Origin: Dastarcus helophoroides | Lineage: Eukaryota; Arthropoda; Insecta; Coleoptera; Bothrideridae | Assembly: GCA_028583605.1 (NCBI GenBank) | Contig: CM053327.1 | Location: 46,240,059 to 46,304,058 of the forward strand | DNA length: 64,000 nt | Direction: 5' to 3' | In this document: positions 1 through 9,666 of the stretch, piece by piece | How positions within the stretch are numbered: position 1 is the stretch's first letter | How the letters are laid out: each line of letters starts with the position of its first letter | Notes under the pieces: model-generated | What the model was told of the DNA's origin: nothing | The model's database searches: none | The model's input: the letters and a program-made list of their open reading frames with translations, nothing else | Position numbers and translations under genes: made by a program

Positions 1-205
1 GATTTGTATATCAAGGTTTAATTTGGACCTCGCAGGGGCGAATTAAGGTTGGTAGGGGCCCTTTGCAACACACTGGTGGGGATACTTGCCAAATATTTTT
101 CATAAGTAAAAAAAAAGTTATCAATTTGTTGTGGGGGCCCCTAATTAGTAAGCAGTTGCTCTATGTCGTCACAATTCTAATATTTTTATGACTTTTTTTG
201 AGTTT

Positions 206-318
206 CTCTCTGAAGATGATAGCTTGGCTGTCGAAACGCGTTAGAGCAACCTTTGTTGTGTTTTTTAATTTTTCTTGGTTTCAGGGGACAAGTTCTGTGT
301 TTCAATTTTTATGACTAC
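206..318 (+). mobile_element. Half copy of palindromic foldback element (family A)
   Basis: This is one arm of the family A hairpin element: a core GAAGATGATAGCTTGGCTGT, then ACGCGTTAGAGCAACCTTTG, then GGTTTCAGGGGACAAG and TTCTGTGTTTCAATTTTT. The opposite arm and the GGACCAGTCCGTTCC tail are missing. It lies in intron 2 of the minus-strand aminopeptidase gene. Confidence 0.7.
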
Positions 319-614
319 AAAAAAAAAGGTCTTTAATTTTACCTGCTCCTGAAATACAGGTTGAAGCAGACACATAGTACCCTCAATTTTTTCGTAAAAA
401 TAAAATATTTAAACTCAATTGAATGAAACGTCAATTTTTGTCAAGAAAATGATATTTCTACTACTCTCTATTACCCTAAATTTTGACTTTTGAATAGAAT
501 ACCGCGTATGTAATTAAATTTTAATTATTTACATTTTAATTATCTACAACATTTTTTAAATTCAATGGCTTAAAGAAAATAACTCCAGAAGTATTTAAAC
601 GTCTGCATTCTGGA

Positions 615-905
615 TTTGGGATTGCCTAAATTTTTTTTAAGCCAGCACTTAGGCCACCCTTTCTATTAAGCTATTCTCATGATTGAGGCGTCCTTGGTTG
701 TTCATTCAGCCACCCAACCTTGTTGAGAAACTGAAGTGCGTATCTTAGATGAGCCTCTCTCAAACTGGTCACACTAGGCCAGTCTCAAACTGGTCACACT
801 AGGCCAGTCTCAAACTGGTCACACTAGGCCAGGAGTCACCCATTATGGATTGATGATAGTGTCGGGCAGTGACACAGAACGTGTTCTACACTCGCATCTT
901 CTTCT
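615..905 (-). mobile_element. LINE 3'-end fragment with 25-bp triplication
   Basis: This stretch is a diverged copy of 42450-42720 and shares phrases such as CACTTAGGCCACCCTTTC and CCACCCAACCTTGTTGAG. The 42 kb copy is joined to recognisable RNase H coding sequence on the minus strand, so this is probably the 3' region of the same non-LTR retrotransposon. Within it a 25-bp unit (TCTCAAACTGGTCACACTAG plus GCCAG) is repeated three times exactly at 758-832, whereas the 42 kb copy has it once. Confidence 0.6.
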
Positions 906-1014
906 AAAGTATTTAAAGGTCATTTTCCAATTTAAATATTGTGTACTATTGCATTAGGTACACTGATTATAAGGGTATGATGGTACGTGATGAGCTTTTA
1001 AGCAAAGTTAATCG

Positions 1015-1309
1015 TACAGGATATACTTCTTCCGGGATTGAACCGTGTCAAAGAACTACTAAAAGTGTTCACTTTTAGTGAACACTTTTAGTAGTTCTTT
1101 GACACGGTCCTTTTAGTGAATACTTTTAGAAAGAACTACTAAAAGTGTTCACTTTTAGTGAACACTTTTAGTGAACACTTTTAGTGAACACTTTTAGTAG
1201 TTCTTTGACACGGTCCTTTTAGTGAATACTGTTAGTAGTTCTTTGACACGGTCCAATCCCGGAAAAAGTATGTCCTGTACTAACTCCGGCCGTGGAAGCC
1301 TTCGTTATC
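1015..1309. mobile_element. Foldback element, family B, with 11-bp target duplication
   Basis: The element starts TACAGGATATACTTCTTCC and ends GAAGCCTTCGTTATC. Its body is a set of inverted repeats built on GACCGTGTCAAAGAACTACT and AAAAGTG, which folds into long hairpins; the stem segment is present more than once in this copy. It is flanked by the direct repeat AAAGTTAATCG (1004-1014 and 1310-1320). Other copies are at 10568-10729 and 45230-45366. No coding capacity is seen. An 11-bp duplication with fold-back arms resembles Foldback or Mutator-like non-autonomous elements (inference). Confidence 0.75.
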
Positions 1310-1336
1310 AAAGTTAATCGAGATTATTTTTACTCT

Positions 1337-1432
1337 TCATGGTAGACCCTTATTGACCGGAAATATTATGTTTTTTTCAATTTATTTAACATTTCTTCGG
1401 CCCAGTTTGGTAATATTTAAATTTAATTTAAT
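1337..1432. repeat. Dispersed repeat fragment (family C)
   Basis: The segment CTTCATGGTAGACCCTTATT followed by AACATTTCTTCGGCCC recurs at 53354-53430, in reverse at about 58195-58290, and partly at 55735-55780 and 58630. It is a short dispersed non-coding repeat, probably a transposon end. The next stretch (1440-1512) has tRNA-like promoter boxes, discussed among the rejected items. Confidence 0.55.
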
Positions 1433-1592
1433 CGTGATGTCGTGTGCTGGCTCAATGGTGAAAGAGTTAGCTTACAACGTGAGGGTTCAGGGTTCGATCC
1501 CTGCGCGCGCAAATCAACATTTTTAATTCTGGTGCACTGCACATCGACTCAACTAACTTTCTCTGGATCATTACTAACAAAATTTCGCTTAC

Positions 1593-1956
1593 TGTTCATC
1601 ATCTAACGCGTATTGTGTTACTATTACGCTCAAGATGTCCAAATCTTCGTGAGCGTGTAGGGTGACTTCGTCTGTTGTTTCTTGCCATGTCACATTAATG
1701 GAAACCTGTCCGGTAAAAGTACCTTCTTCTGGAAGTGGTTTCAATTGAAGAATGTAACTGTTAGGGGTCACTTCTCTTGGTAATCTCGAATCAGATATTA
1801 AACCATGAGCAGCAATGAGATCTATACTTCTTCTATATCGTGCATCAACCTGTAATATTAAATAACGTATGAAAGATAACGGTTTATCTGCAAGAAGGTA
1901 AAATTTACCGATAATATGAGAAAACTAAAAAGAAGTGCTTCTAGAAGCGGCGTCAT
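1593..1956 (-). CDS. M1-family aminopeptidase N, first two coding exons (continues off left edge)
   Basis: Exon 1 (1956 down to 1909) starts at ATG and encodes MTPLLEALLFSFLILS, a hydrophobic signal peptide. A 59-bp intron (GTAAAT...TATTACAG) joins in phase 0 to exon 2 (1849 down to 1593), which ends at a GTAAGC donor in phase 2. Exon 2 carries the opening of the M1 N-terminal beta-domain: SRLPREVTPNSYILQLKP, then the TGQVSINV and HAHEDLDI strands, matching the family pattern RLP..v.P..Y.l.l.P....F.G.v.i.....t..i.lHa..L.I. Zinc-binding and C-terminal domains would lie outside the window. A cleavable signal peptide in place of a type II anchor suggests a secreted or GPI-linked enzyme of the insect midgut APN kind (inference). 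The family assignment is secure; activity cannot be judged. It is divergent in strand from the other M1 gene at 30-52 kb and shows no close sequence likeness to it. Confidence 0.85.
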
Positions 1957-1976
1957 TTTGGCTCTGCCTGAAAAAT

Positions 1977-4010
1977 TGAAACCTTTTATTATTTAACACA
2001 AAAAAATATTAGTAACTGTAAGTAATTAGAAAAGAAATATTGTCGCATCGATGTATTCAATCATTGGCTGATGCAAAAATAATATCACTAAATTTTAATT
2101 CAGAGTTTTTGATTTTTTGTTACATTGTTTTCCACGCTTTGATTTAAGACTCGAATTTTAGACGATTAAATTCAAAAATTTTCGTTTATAGTAGAAAATG
2201 GAAGAATCAGTACAATCGGTTACAGCCGTGAATATGACGGTCATGTTTTTGTTATTTTTAGAATCCTAGTGCGTTTCTGGTTGACTTCTTACGTCCGTGA
2301 GGTTGACGACCACATTTCTGTTATTTTTGGGCTGCTACTGCGTTTTCGGTTTGCTTATAGAGCTTTTTTATCGCTCTGAAGAATTTTTGGGTCAATTGTT
2401 TCTAATTCAGTCCTCTAAGTGTACCTTCTTGGATAAATAAAAAGATGAATGTGTGGCATAATAATTTTTAAAGGTTTCTAAATATTTTTAGCAAAATTTT
2501 GAATTTTCGATAACATTAGATAAGTAATATCGAATTGGTGATTGGCATCCACTAAATATTACATTTTAATTTGGCCATAAACATCTTTTGATTTTAAAGA
2601 CGATACTTATGGTTATAAAGAAGTTTATACGTAATCCATGTCTGAGGAAAGAATCGCACGCCGCTTATTTTAGTTATATATGTTCATGGTCTTTACCTGT
2701 TCACCCTGTATAGATAAAAATAATTTTAGAATACATCTTTGTAGAAAAATATTTTTATTATCCAAGAACAGCTACAGAGCTTTAATGCTACTGGTAGGCG
2801 CACGTAATTATCTTACAGTCTCAGCCGTGGAGATGACGGTCATGTTTTTGTTATTTTTAGGGTCCTAGTGCGTTTCTGGTTGGCTTCTTACATCCGCATC
2901 CGTGAGGTTGACGATCACATTTCTGTTATTTTTAGGCTGCTACTGCGTTTTCGGTTTGCTTATAGAGCTTTTTTATCGCTCTGAAGAATTTTTGGGTCAA
3001 TTGTTTCCAATTCAGTTCTCCAAGTGTACCTTCTTGGATAAGTAAAAAGATGAATGTGTGGCATAATAATTTTTAAAGGTTTCTAAATATTTTTAGCAAA
3101 ATTTCGAATTTTCGATAACTTTAGATAAGCAATATCGAATTGGTGATTGACATCCACTAAATATTACATTTTAATTCGGCCATAAACATCTTTTGATTTT
3201 AAAGACGATACTTATGGTTATAAAGAAGTTTATACGTAATCCATGTCTGAGGAAAGAATCGCACGCCACTTATTTTAGTTATATATGTTCATGGTCTTTA
3301 CCTGTTCACCCTGTATAGATAAAAATAATTTTAGAATACATCTTTGTAGAAAAATATTTTTATTATCCAAGAACAGCTACAGAGCTTTAATGCTACTGGT
3401 AGGCGCACGTAATTATCTTACAGTCTCAGCCGTGGAGATGACGGTCATGTTTTTGTTATTTTTAGGGTCCTAGTGCGTTTCTGGTTGGCTTCTTACATCC
3501 GCATCCGTGAGGTTGACGATCACATTTCTGTTATTTTTGGGCTGCTACTGCGTTTTCGGTTTGCTTATAGAGCTTTTTTATCGCTCTGAAGAATTTTTGG
3601 GTCAATTGTTTCTAATTCAGTTCTCTAAGTGTACCTTCTTGGATAAATAAAAAGATGAATGTGTGGCATAATAATTTTTCGAGGTTTCTAAATATTTTTA
3701 GCAAAATTTCGAATTTTCGATAACATTAGATAAGCAATATCGAATTCGTGATTGAGATGCACTAAATATCACATTTTTATTTGGACATAAACATCTTTTG
3801 ATTTTAAAGACGAAACTTATGGATACAAAGAAGATTTTTCGTAATCTCAAGATAAATATGTTAAAAAATATTCGTAATAATTTCGACTTTCATCTTCACA
3901 TTTTTACTTTAAGCTCGATAATATTCAACACTAAGACAAATTTCCAAACTGCGAATTTAGAAAGACAGATTTCTCTAGAAATTGAGAGGTTTATTTAGAA
4001 GTGAAAACTT
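1977..4010. repeat. Repeat interrupted by a 605-bp tandem array
   Basis: Bases 2215-3837 hold nearly three tandem units with a 605-bp period; for example TGTTCATGGTCTTTACCTG recurs at 2680 and 3285 and the ACGGTCATGTTTTTGTTATT block occurs three times. The flanks 1977-2214 and 3838-4010 are contiguous in a second copy at 7108-7545 that lacks the array, so the array is an insertion or expansion within an older repeat. Identical 62-codon open frames occur in two units, but this only reflects near-identical DNA. It starts about 20 bp upstream of the minus-strand aminopeptidase ATG. Confidence 0.7.
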
Positions 4011-6960
4011 CTTTAGACGCTTTGTCCATAAAAAATTGAAATTTTCCAGAGAAGGCTAAATTTCCAGAATAAATTTTCAATTTCGAGAACAGACGAATTA
4101 AAAAAAAACTCCAAATTTTCAAATAAATTCGAATTTTAAGAAAATTGGTAAAATACTTTCGAAAAAAAATTCCAAGAACATTTCGAGAAACGTTGAACTT
4201 TAAAAAAGGTCAAAATTTCCCAGAAAAAAACCGAATTTTGGGAAAAAGAAAGAGATTTGGAAAAAATGGGAAAAATGAAGAGATTAAAACAATGATTTGC
4301 CTAATTGGGAAAAAGGGAGAAATTTCGAAAAAAAAATGAATTTATCGAAAGTTCTTGAAAAGGAAAACAAGAAAAAAAAAGTCGAATTTTAACAATGGAT
4401 TGAAACCTAAAACAAATTTAAAACCTGAAATTTGTGGCAATTTTGAATTTATTGAAAAATTGCAAAATTTCGAAAAGAGAAATTATAAGAGTAAACTGGA
4501 AGCTTAGAAATTAAAGTTGAATTTAAAAAGTCTTACAGAGAAGAAGTAAAAGCTTAAATTTAAGGAAAAATGTCAAGGAAAAAGTCGAAATTTTAAGAAA
4601 AGCTCGAAACTTAGACAACAAATTTACAATTTTTTAAAGAAAGTTAAATTTTGGGAATAAATTTGAAATTTAGAAAAGAAGCCAATAAAAAAACCAAATT
4701 TTCAGATGAATTTAAATTTTGAGAAAATTTGTACAATAATTTCGAAAGAAAATTGCAAGAAGATTTCAAGAAGTGTTTAATTTAAAAAAAAAAGATCAAA
4801 ATCTCCTAGAAAAAACCAAATTTTCAGAAAAGGGAAAAGATTTCGTAATAAAATTGAGAAAAAAGTCTAATTTTAGAAAGAATTTCATGGAAAAAGTTTG
4901 AAACAGCTCGAAATGTCCATAAAAAATTGCAATTTTCCAGAGAAAGCTAAATTTGCAGATAAATTCGAATTTTAAGAAAATTGGTAAAATACTTTCGAAA
5001 GAAAATTCCAAGAAAGTATTGAACTTTAAAAAAAGGTCAAAATTTCCCAAAAAAAACCGAATTTTGAGAAAAAGGAAGAGATTTGGAAAAAAAATTGGGA
5101 AAAATGAAGAGATTAAAATAGTGATTTGCCTAATTGGGAAAAAGGGAGAAATTTCGAAAAAAAATGAATTTATCGAAGTTCTCAAAAGGTAGAATTAAAA
5201 AAAAACGTCGAATTTCGACAATGGATTGAAATCTAAAACAAATTTAAAACCTGAAATTTGTGGACAATTTTGAATTTTTTGAAAAATTGCAAAATTTCGA
5301 AAAGAGAAATTATAAAAGTAAACTGGAAGCTTAGAAAAAAAAGTTGAAATTTAAAAAAGTCAGTCTTACAGAGAAGAAGTAAAAGCTCAAATTTAAGGAA
5401 AAATGTCAAGGAAAAAGTTTAAATTTTAAGAAAAGCTCGAAACTCTGACAACAAATTTACAATTTTTCAGAGAAAGTTAAATTGTGGGAGTAAATTTGAA
5501 ATTTAGAAAAGAAGACAATAAAAAAACCCAATTTTCAGATTAATTTAAATTTTGAGCAAATTTGTACAATAATTTCGAAAGAAAATTGCAAGAAAATTTC
5601 AAGAAGTGTTTAATTTAAAAAAAAGATCAAAATCTCCTAGAAAAAACCAAATTTTCAGAAAAGGGAAAAGATTTCGTAATAAAATTGAGAAAAAAGTCTA
5701 ATTTTAGAAAGAATTTCATGGAAAAAGTTTGAAACAGCTCAAAATGTCCATAAAAAATTGCAATTTTCCAGAGAAAGCTAAATTTGCAGATAAATTCGAA
5801 TTTTAAGATAATTGGTAAAATACTTTCGAAAGAAAATTCCAAGAAAGTGTTGAAGTTTAAAAAAAGGTCAAAATTTCCCAAAAAAAAACCGAATTTTGAG
5901 AAAAAGGAAGAGATTTGGCAAAAAAAATTGGAAAAAATGAAGACATTAAAACAATGATTTGCCTAATTGGGGAAAAAGAAGAAATTTCGAAAAACAAAAT
6001 GAATTTATCGAAAGTTTTCAAAAAGGAAAATTAGAAAAAAAACGTCGAATTTTGACAATGGATTGAAAAACCTAAAACAAATTTAAATCCTGAAATTTGT
6101 GGGCAATTTTGAATTTTTTGAAAAATTGCAAAATTTCTAAGACAGATATTATAAGAAAATTGAAACACAGAACTTGTTCCCTGAAACCAAGAAAAATTAA
6201 AAAAACACAACAAAGGTTGCTCTAACGCGTTTCGACAGCCAAGCTGTCATCTTCAGAAACTTTCTCTTTCTCTCTGAAGATGACAGCTTGGCTGTCGAAA
6301 CGCGTTAGAGCAACCTTTGTTGTGTTTTTTAATTTTTTTTGGTTTCAGGGGACAAGTTCTGTGTTTCAATTTTTGAAGATAACCAAGGACCAGTCCGTTC
6401 CATCAAAAGATATTATAAGAGTAAATTGGGAGCTTTGAAAAAAAAGTTGAAATTTAAAAAAGGCAAAATCTTACCACCAAAGATAAGAAGAAAAAGCTCA
6501 AATTTAAGGAAAAATGTCAAGGAAAAAGTCTAAATTTTAAGAAAAGCTCGAAACTTTGACAACAAATTACAATTCTTCAAAAAAAGTTAAATTTTGGGAA
6601 TAAATTTAAAATTTAGAAAAGAAGACAATTTAAAAGACAACCAACTTTTCAGATTAATTTAAATTTTAAGAAAATTTGTACAATAATTTTGAAAGAAAAT
6701 TGCAAGAAAATTTCAAAAAGTGTTTAACTTTAAAAAAAGATCAAAATCTCCCAGAAAAAGCCAAATTTTTAGAAAAGGGAAGAGATTTCGAAATAAAATT
6801 GAGAAAAATTAAGAGATTAAAAAAATGAATGTGTCTAAAGTTCTCGACTAAGGGCAAAATTTCAAAAAGAAGTCGAATTTCGACAATAGATTGAAACTCA
6901 AAACAAATTTAAAAACTTGAAACTTTTATATAAAAGACAAATTGTAAAAATAAACTGACA
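4010..6960. repeat. Purine-rich degenerate tandem array (~830-890 bp units)
   Basis: This AT-rich, purine-biased stretch is built from words such as AAATTTCGAAAA and GAAAATTTCAAG. A larger unit starting GTCCATAAAAAATTG recurs at about 4024, 4913 and 5744 (spacing about 889 and 831 bp). Open frames here translate to K/N/F-rich strings and are products of composition, not genes. Interrupted at 6157-6408 by a foldback element. Confidence 0.7.
6157..6408. mobile_element. Full palindromic foldback element, family A
   Basis: This 252-bp copy is nearly a perfect palindrome: TTGAAACACAGAACTTGT, TTAAAAAAACACAACAAAGG, GCTCTAACGCGTTTCGACAG, CCAAGCTGTCATCTTCAG, a short loop, then the reverse complement and a one-sided tail ending GGACCAGTCCGTTCCATC plus AAAA. 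Direct repeats GATATTATAAGA flank it at 6145-6156 and 6409-6420. The surrounding tandem array supplies the empty-site version (AGAAATTATAA... at about 5305), so the insertion can be read directly. Confidence 0.8.
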
Positions 6961-7107
6961 GATTAAAAAAGTGACGGTCTTTAAAAAAGTCGATAAAAAT
7001 TTGCAATTTTCCAGTGAAAATTAAATTTTGAGAATAAATTTGGAATTTCAAAAACAAGACGAATTAAAAAACCCTAAATTTTGAGATAAATCGAATTTTG
7101 GGAAATT

Positions 7108-7550
7108 AAAATCTTTTATTATTTGGCACCAAAAATATTAGTAACTGTAAGTAATTAGGAAAGAAAAATTGTCACATTGATGGATTCAATCATTGGCTGA
7201 TGCAAAAATAATATCACTAACTTTTAATTCAGAGTTTTTGATTTTTTGTTACATTGTTTTCCACGATTTGATTTAAGGCTCGAATTTTAGACGATTAAAT
7301 TCAAAAATTTTGGTTTATAGAAGAAAATGGAAGAATAATATTTTTTCGTAATCTCAAGGTAAATATGAGAAAAACTACCTTAATTTAGTGATAATTTTGA
7401 CTTTAATCTCTACATTTTTACTATAATCTCGATCATTTTCAACACTAATACAAATTTCCAAACTGCGAATTTAGAAAAACAGATTTCTTTAGAATTTGAG
7501 AATTGAGAGGTTTGTTTTGAAGTGAAAACTTCTTTAGACGCTTTGGGCGA
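7108..7550. repeat. Second copy of the 1977-4010 repeat, without the tandem array
   Basis: The sequence matches 1977-2214 directly followed by 3838-4010; shared landmarks include AGTAACTGTAAGTAATTAG, CATTGGCTGATGCAAAAATA and AACTGCGAATTTAGAAA. It shows what the left-hand copy looked like before the 605-bp array. No coding signal. Confidence 0.65.
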
Positions 7551-7621
7551 TTTTTTTCTTATGGTTTTGCGTCACCATTACGCTAATGTCCCGTTACCAA
7601 CATACCTTAATACTTTTTTTT

Positions 7622-7916
7622 AGTGGAACGGACTGATCCTTGGTTATCATTAAAAATTGTAATAGAAATCTTGTCCCCTGAAACCAAGAAAGATTAAAAA
7701 ACACAACAAAGGTTGCTCTAACTCGTTTCGACAGTCAAACTATCATCTTCAGAGATATACTGAGTATCGACAGTCAAGCTATCATCTTTAGACATAGACT
7801 GAGTATCTTGAATATCTCTGAAAATGATAGCTTGGCTGTCGAAACGCGTTAGAGCAACCTTTGTTGTGTTTTTTAGTCTTTCTAGTTTTCAGGAAACAAG
7901 TTATCCATTTCAATAC
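7622..7916. mobile_element. Diverged foldback element, family A
   Basis: It starts GGAACGGACTGATCCTTGG and has both arms of the family A palindrome around a larger, partly duplicated centre (TCGACAGTCAAGCTATCATC occurs in variant repeats). The right end stops near TTATCCATTTCAATACC without the usual tail, so it is an older or rearranged copy. Confidence 0.7.
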
Positions 7917-8393
7917 CCAAATATTACAAAAACAAAGCACTTATTTTTGAATATTTCCAATATTCAAATAACAGATAATAAAAATCTGCCTGTCTAGTTA
8001 TTTAGGCGCTTTGGTGTTCCGTGCAAATCTCGCGATCGATTTTAAACTTACTTCCCGATGAGCTAGAGACTTGAAACTTTAAACATGGTTCAGGACTGAA
8101 TCACAATGTAATATTTTAACTCAATCATGACAAATTTTTCAAAAAAAAAACAGAATTTATTTGCACAACAGCCAAGTGTTTAATAATAAACTTTGTGCAA
8201 AAGCTCGATAGCCAAACGGGCAAGGTAACGGTTTATTTACATAAGTTACGCAAAGAGCAAGTTCAAACCCCGGCCGCGGAAAACGCTTTTTACTTTTTTC
8301 TTTATTTAAATATTTTTATTAAAATTGAATTTATATTTTGAGTTGGGCTTGCGCACCCCATCATTTTTGAGTGATAATTAAACCGTCTAAAAA

Positions 8394-9237
8394 TGTAGGG
8401 GAGACTGGGGTATTGTAGACTGCCTTTTTAAGTTGGCTAAAAACTGGCAAAAAAATATTTTTTTTCTGAAAATTTCAAAGCTTGAATTTGTAGTACAACT
8501 AATAATCTCTCTTTGGGTCGCAGCAGTTTAGTCAAATTGTATTAAATTATACAACTCATATCAGTTGGCGCAAAAATTGCATTTTTGCGATTTTAAAAAA
8601 TGCCGGGGAATTACGGACCACATTGTAAATCGATTAAAAATGGAAAAATGTGGTAGAAAAACCTTCTTGTTTTTAATTCAGAATGGTAGAAGATTTATTA
8701 TGAAAAAGAAACAAAGTGAAGTGGAGTGAGAAATGGCAGTTCGAAAAAATATTATTATTTTACCAAAAAACTATTAGAAATTGCCGAAAAATTATGCCTG
8801 TGCTGAAAATTTGCATAAATAATTACTTATGTGCATCAAATACACAAAATTAGTGAAATGTAAAGAACTTGGTGATCCATAATTCCACGACAAAAGTGGT
8901 CCGTAATTCCAATTCCCCTAAGGTCATTTTTTACAATATGGCAGCATATGAGTAACACTGTTTTAAAGATATTTACCTGAGTTTTTTCTCAAAAAGTGTT
9001 GTCAAATTAGAGGAAACTCTTAAAGTGAAAAAAAAAAAAAATTCGAAGTATCCCATTTTTATTTGGTATCGAAGCGAGGTAACGATTCGTGTACACAAGT
9101 CGAGTACTGAAAGGAAAATGAGCTTAACATGAGACGAACTGACGACAGTTATTTGTAGCTATTAACCACTATTAGAGAAAAAAATATGAAGTTGGTCCGC
9201 AATTCCCCGTGGTCCAGAATACCCCAGTCTCCCTTAC
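8394..9237. mobile_element. Non-autonomous DNA transposon with GGGAGACTGGGGTATT inverted ends
   Basis: The left end reads TGTAGGGGAGACTGGGGTA and the right end is its inverted complement with one mismatch (TACCCCAGTCTCCCTTACA), enclosing 844 bp without coding potential. Inside, motifs such as GGTCCGTAATTCC and GGTCCGCAATTCC echo the ends. No clear long target duplication is visible; a TA target is possible. It is a MITE-type element just upstream of the adhesion GPCR gene. Confidence 0.75.
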
Positions 9238-9666
9238 ATAATTGTTGTTCGTGTGCCAATAAATGTGAAAACCTAACAACATTAATTTAAATTATTGTTG
9301 ATGCGAAAATGCATTTAGAAAAAAAGAAAACCGATCATGTTCTGCATTTGATCGAATTTAGCCAAATAGATTTCCAGAATCGACTATTATCAAACCGAAC
9401 GATTTATTTTCGAAACAAATTGAAATATGGATGTGAATAAATTCGACATTCTATTGTATTAGCTGCGTACTTGGATTGATTAAAGCGAACTAATGCTAGC
9501 GAACTAGGGTTTATTATATTTCTATTCCACTAAGTGTTTACTTAGGTTTAGTACAAACATTTTGGCGATATTTATGATTGTGTACTTTTTTTAATTAAAT
9601 GTGTTTAACTAAGCAAAATTATGAAAATTAAACACGCCCAATAACAAATGGTGTATCTAGTGGAAA

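Noticed and set aside
1440..1512. tRNA-like segment with box A (TGGCTCAATGG) and box B (GGTTCGATCCC)
   Set aside because: The acceptor and D arms can pair, but the anticodon stem has mismatches and the T arm pairs well only with a six-base loop, so it is not a functional tRNA. It may be a tRNA-derived SINE head or chance.
2680..3473. Identical 62-codon open frames 605 bp apart
   Set aside because: They are explained by the near-identical tandem DNA units; there is no family resemblance and no splice or promoter context.
8205..8285. Second tRNA-like segment (TAGCCAAACGGGCAAGG and AGTTCAAACCCCGGCC)
   Set aside because: The boxes are suggestive, but I could not fold a full cloverleaf and there is no clear SINE body or tail.
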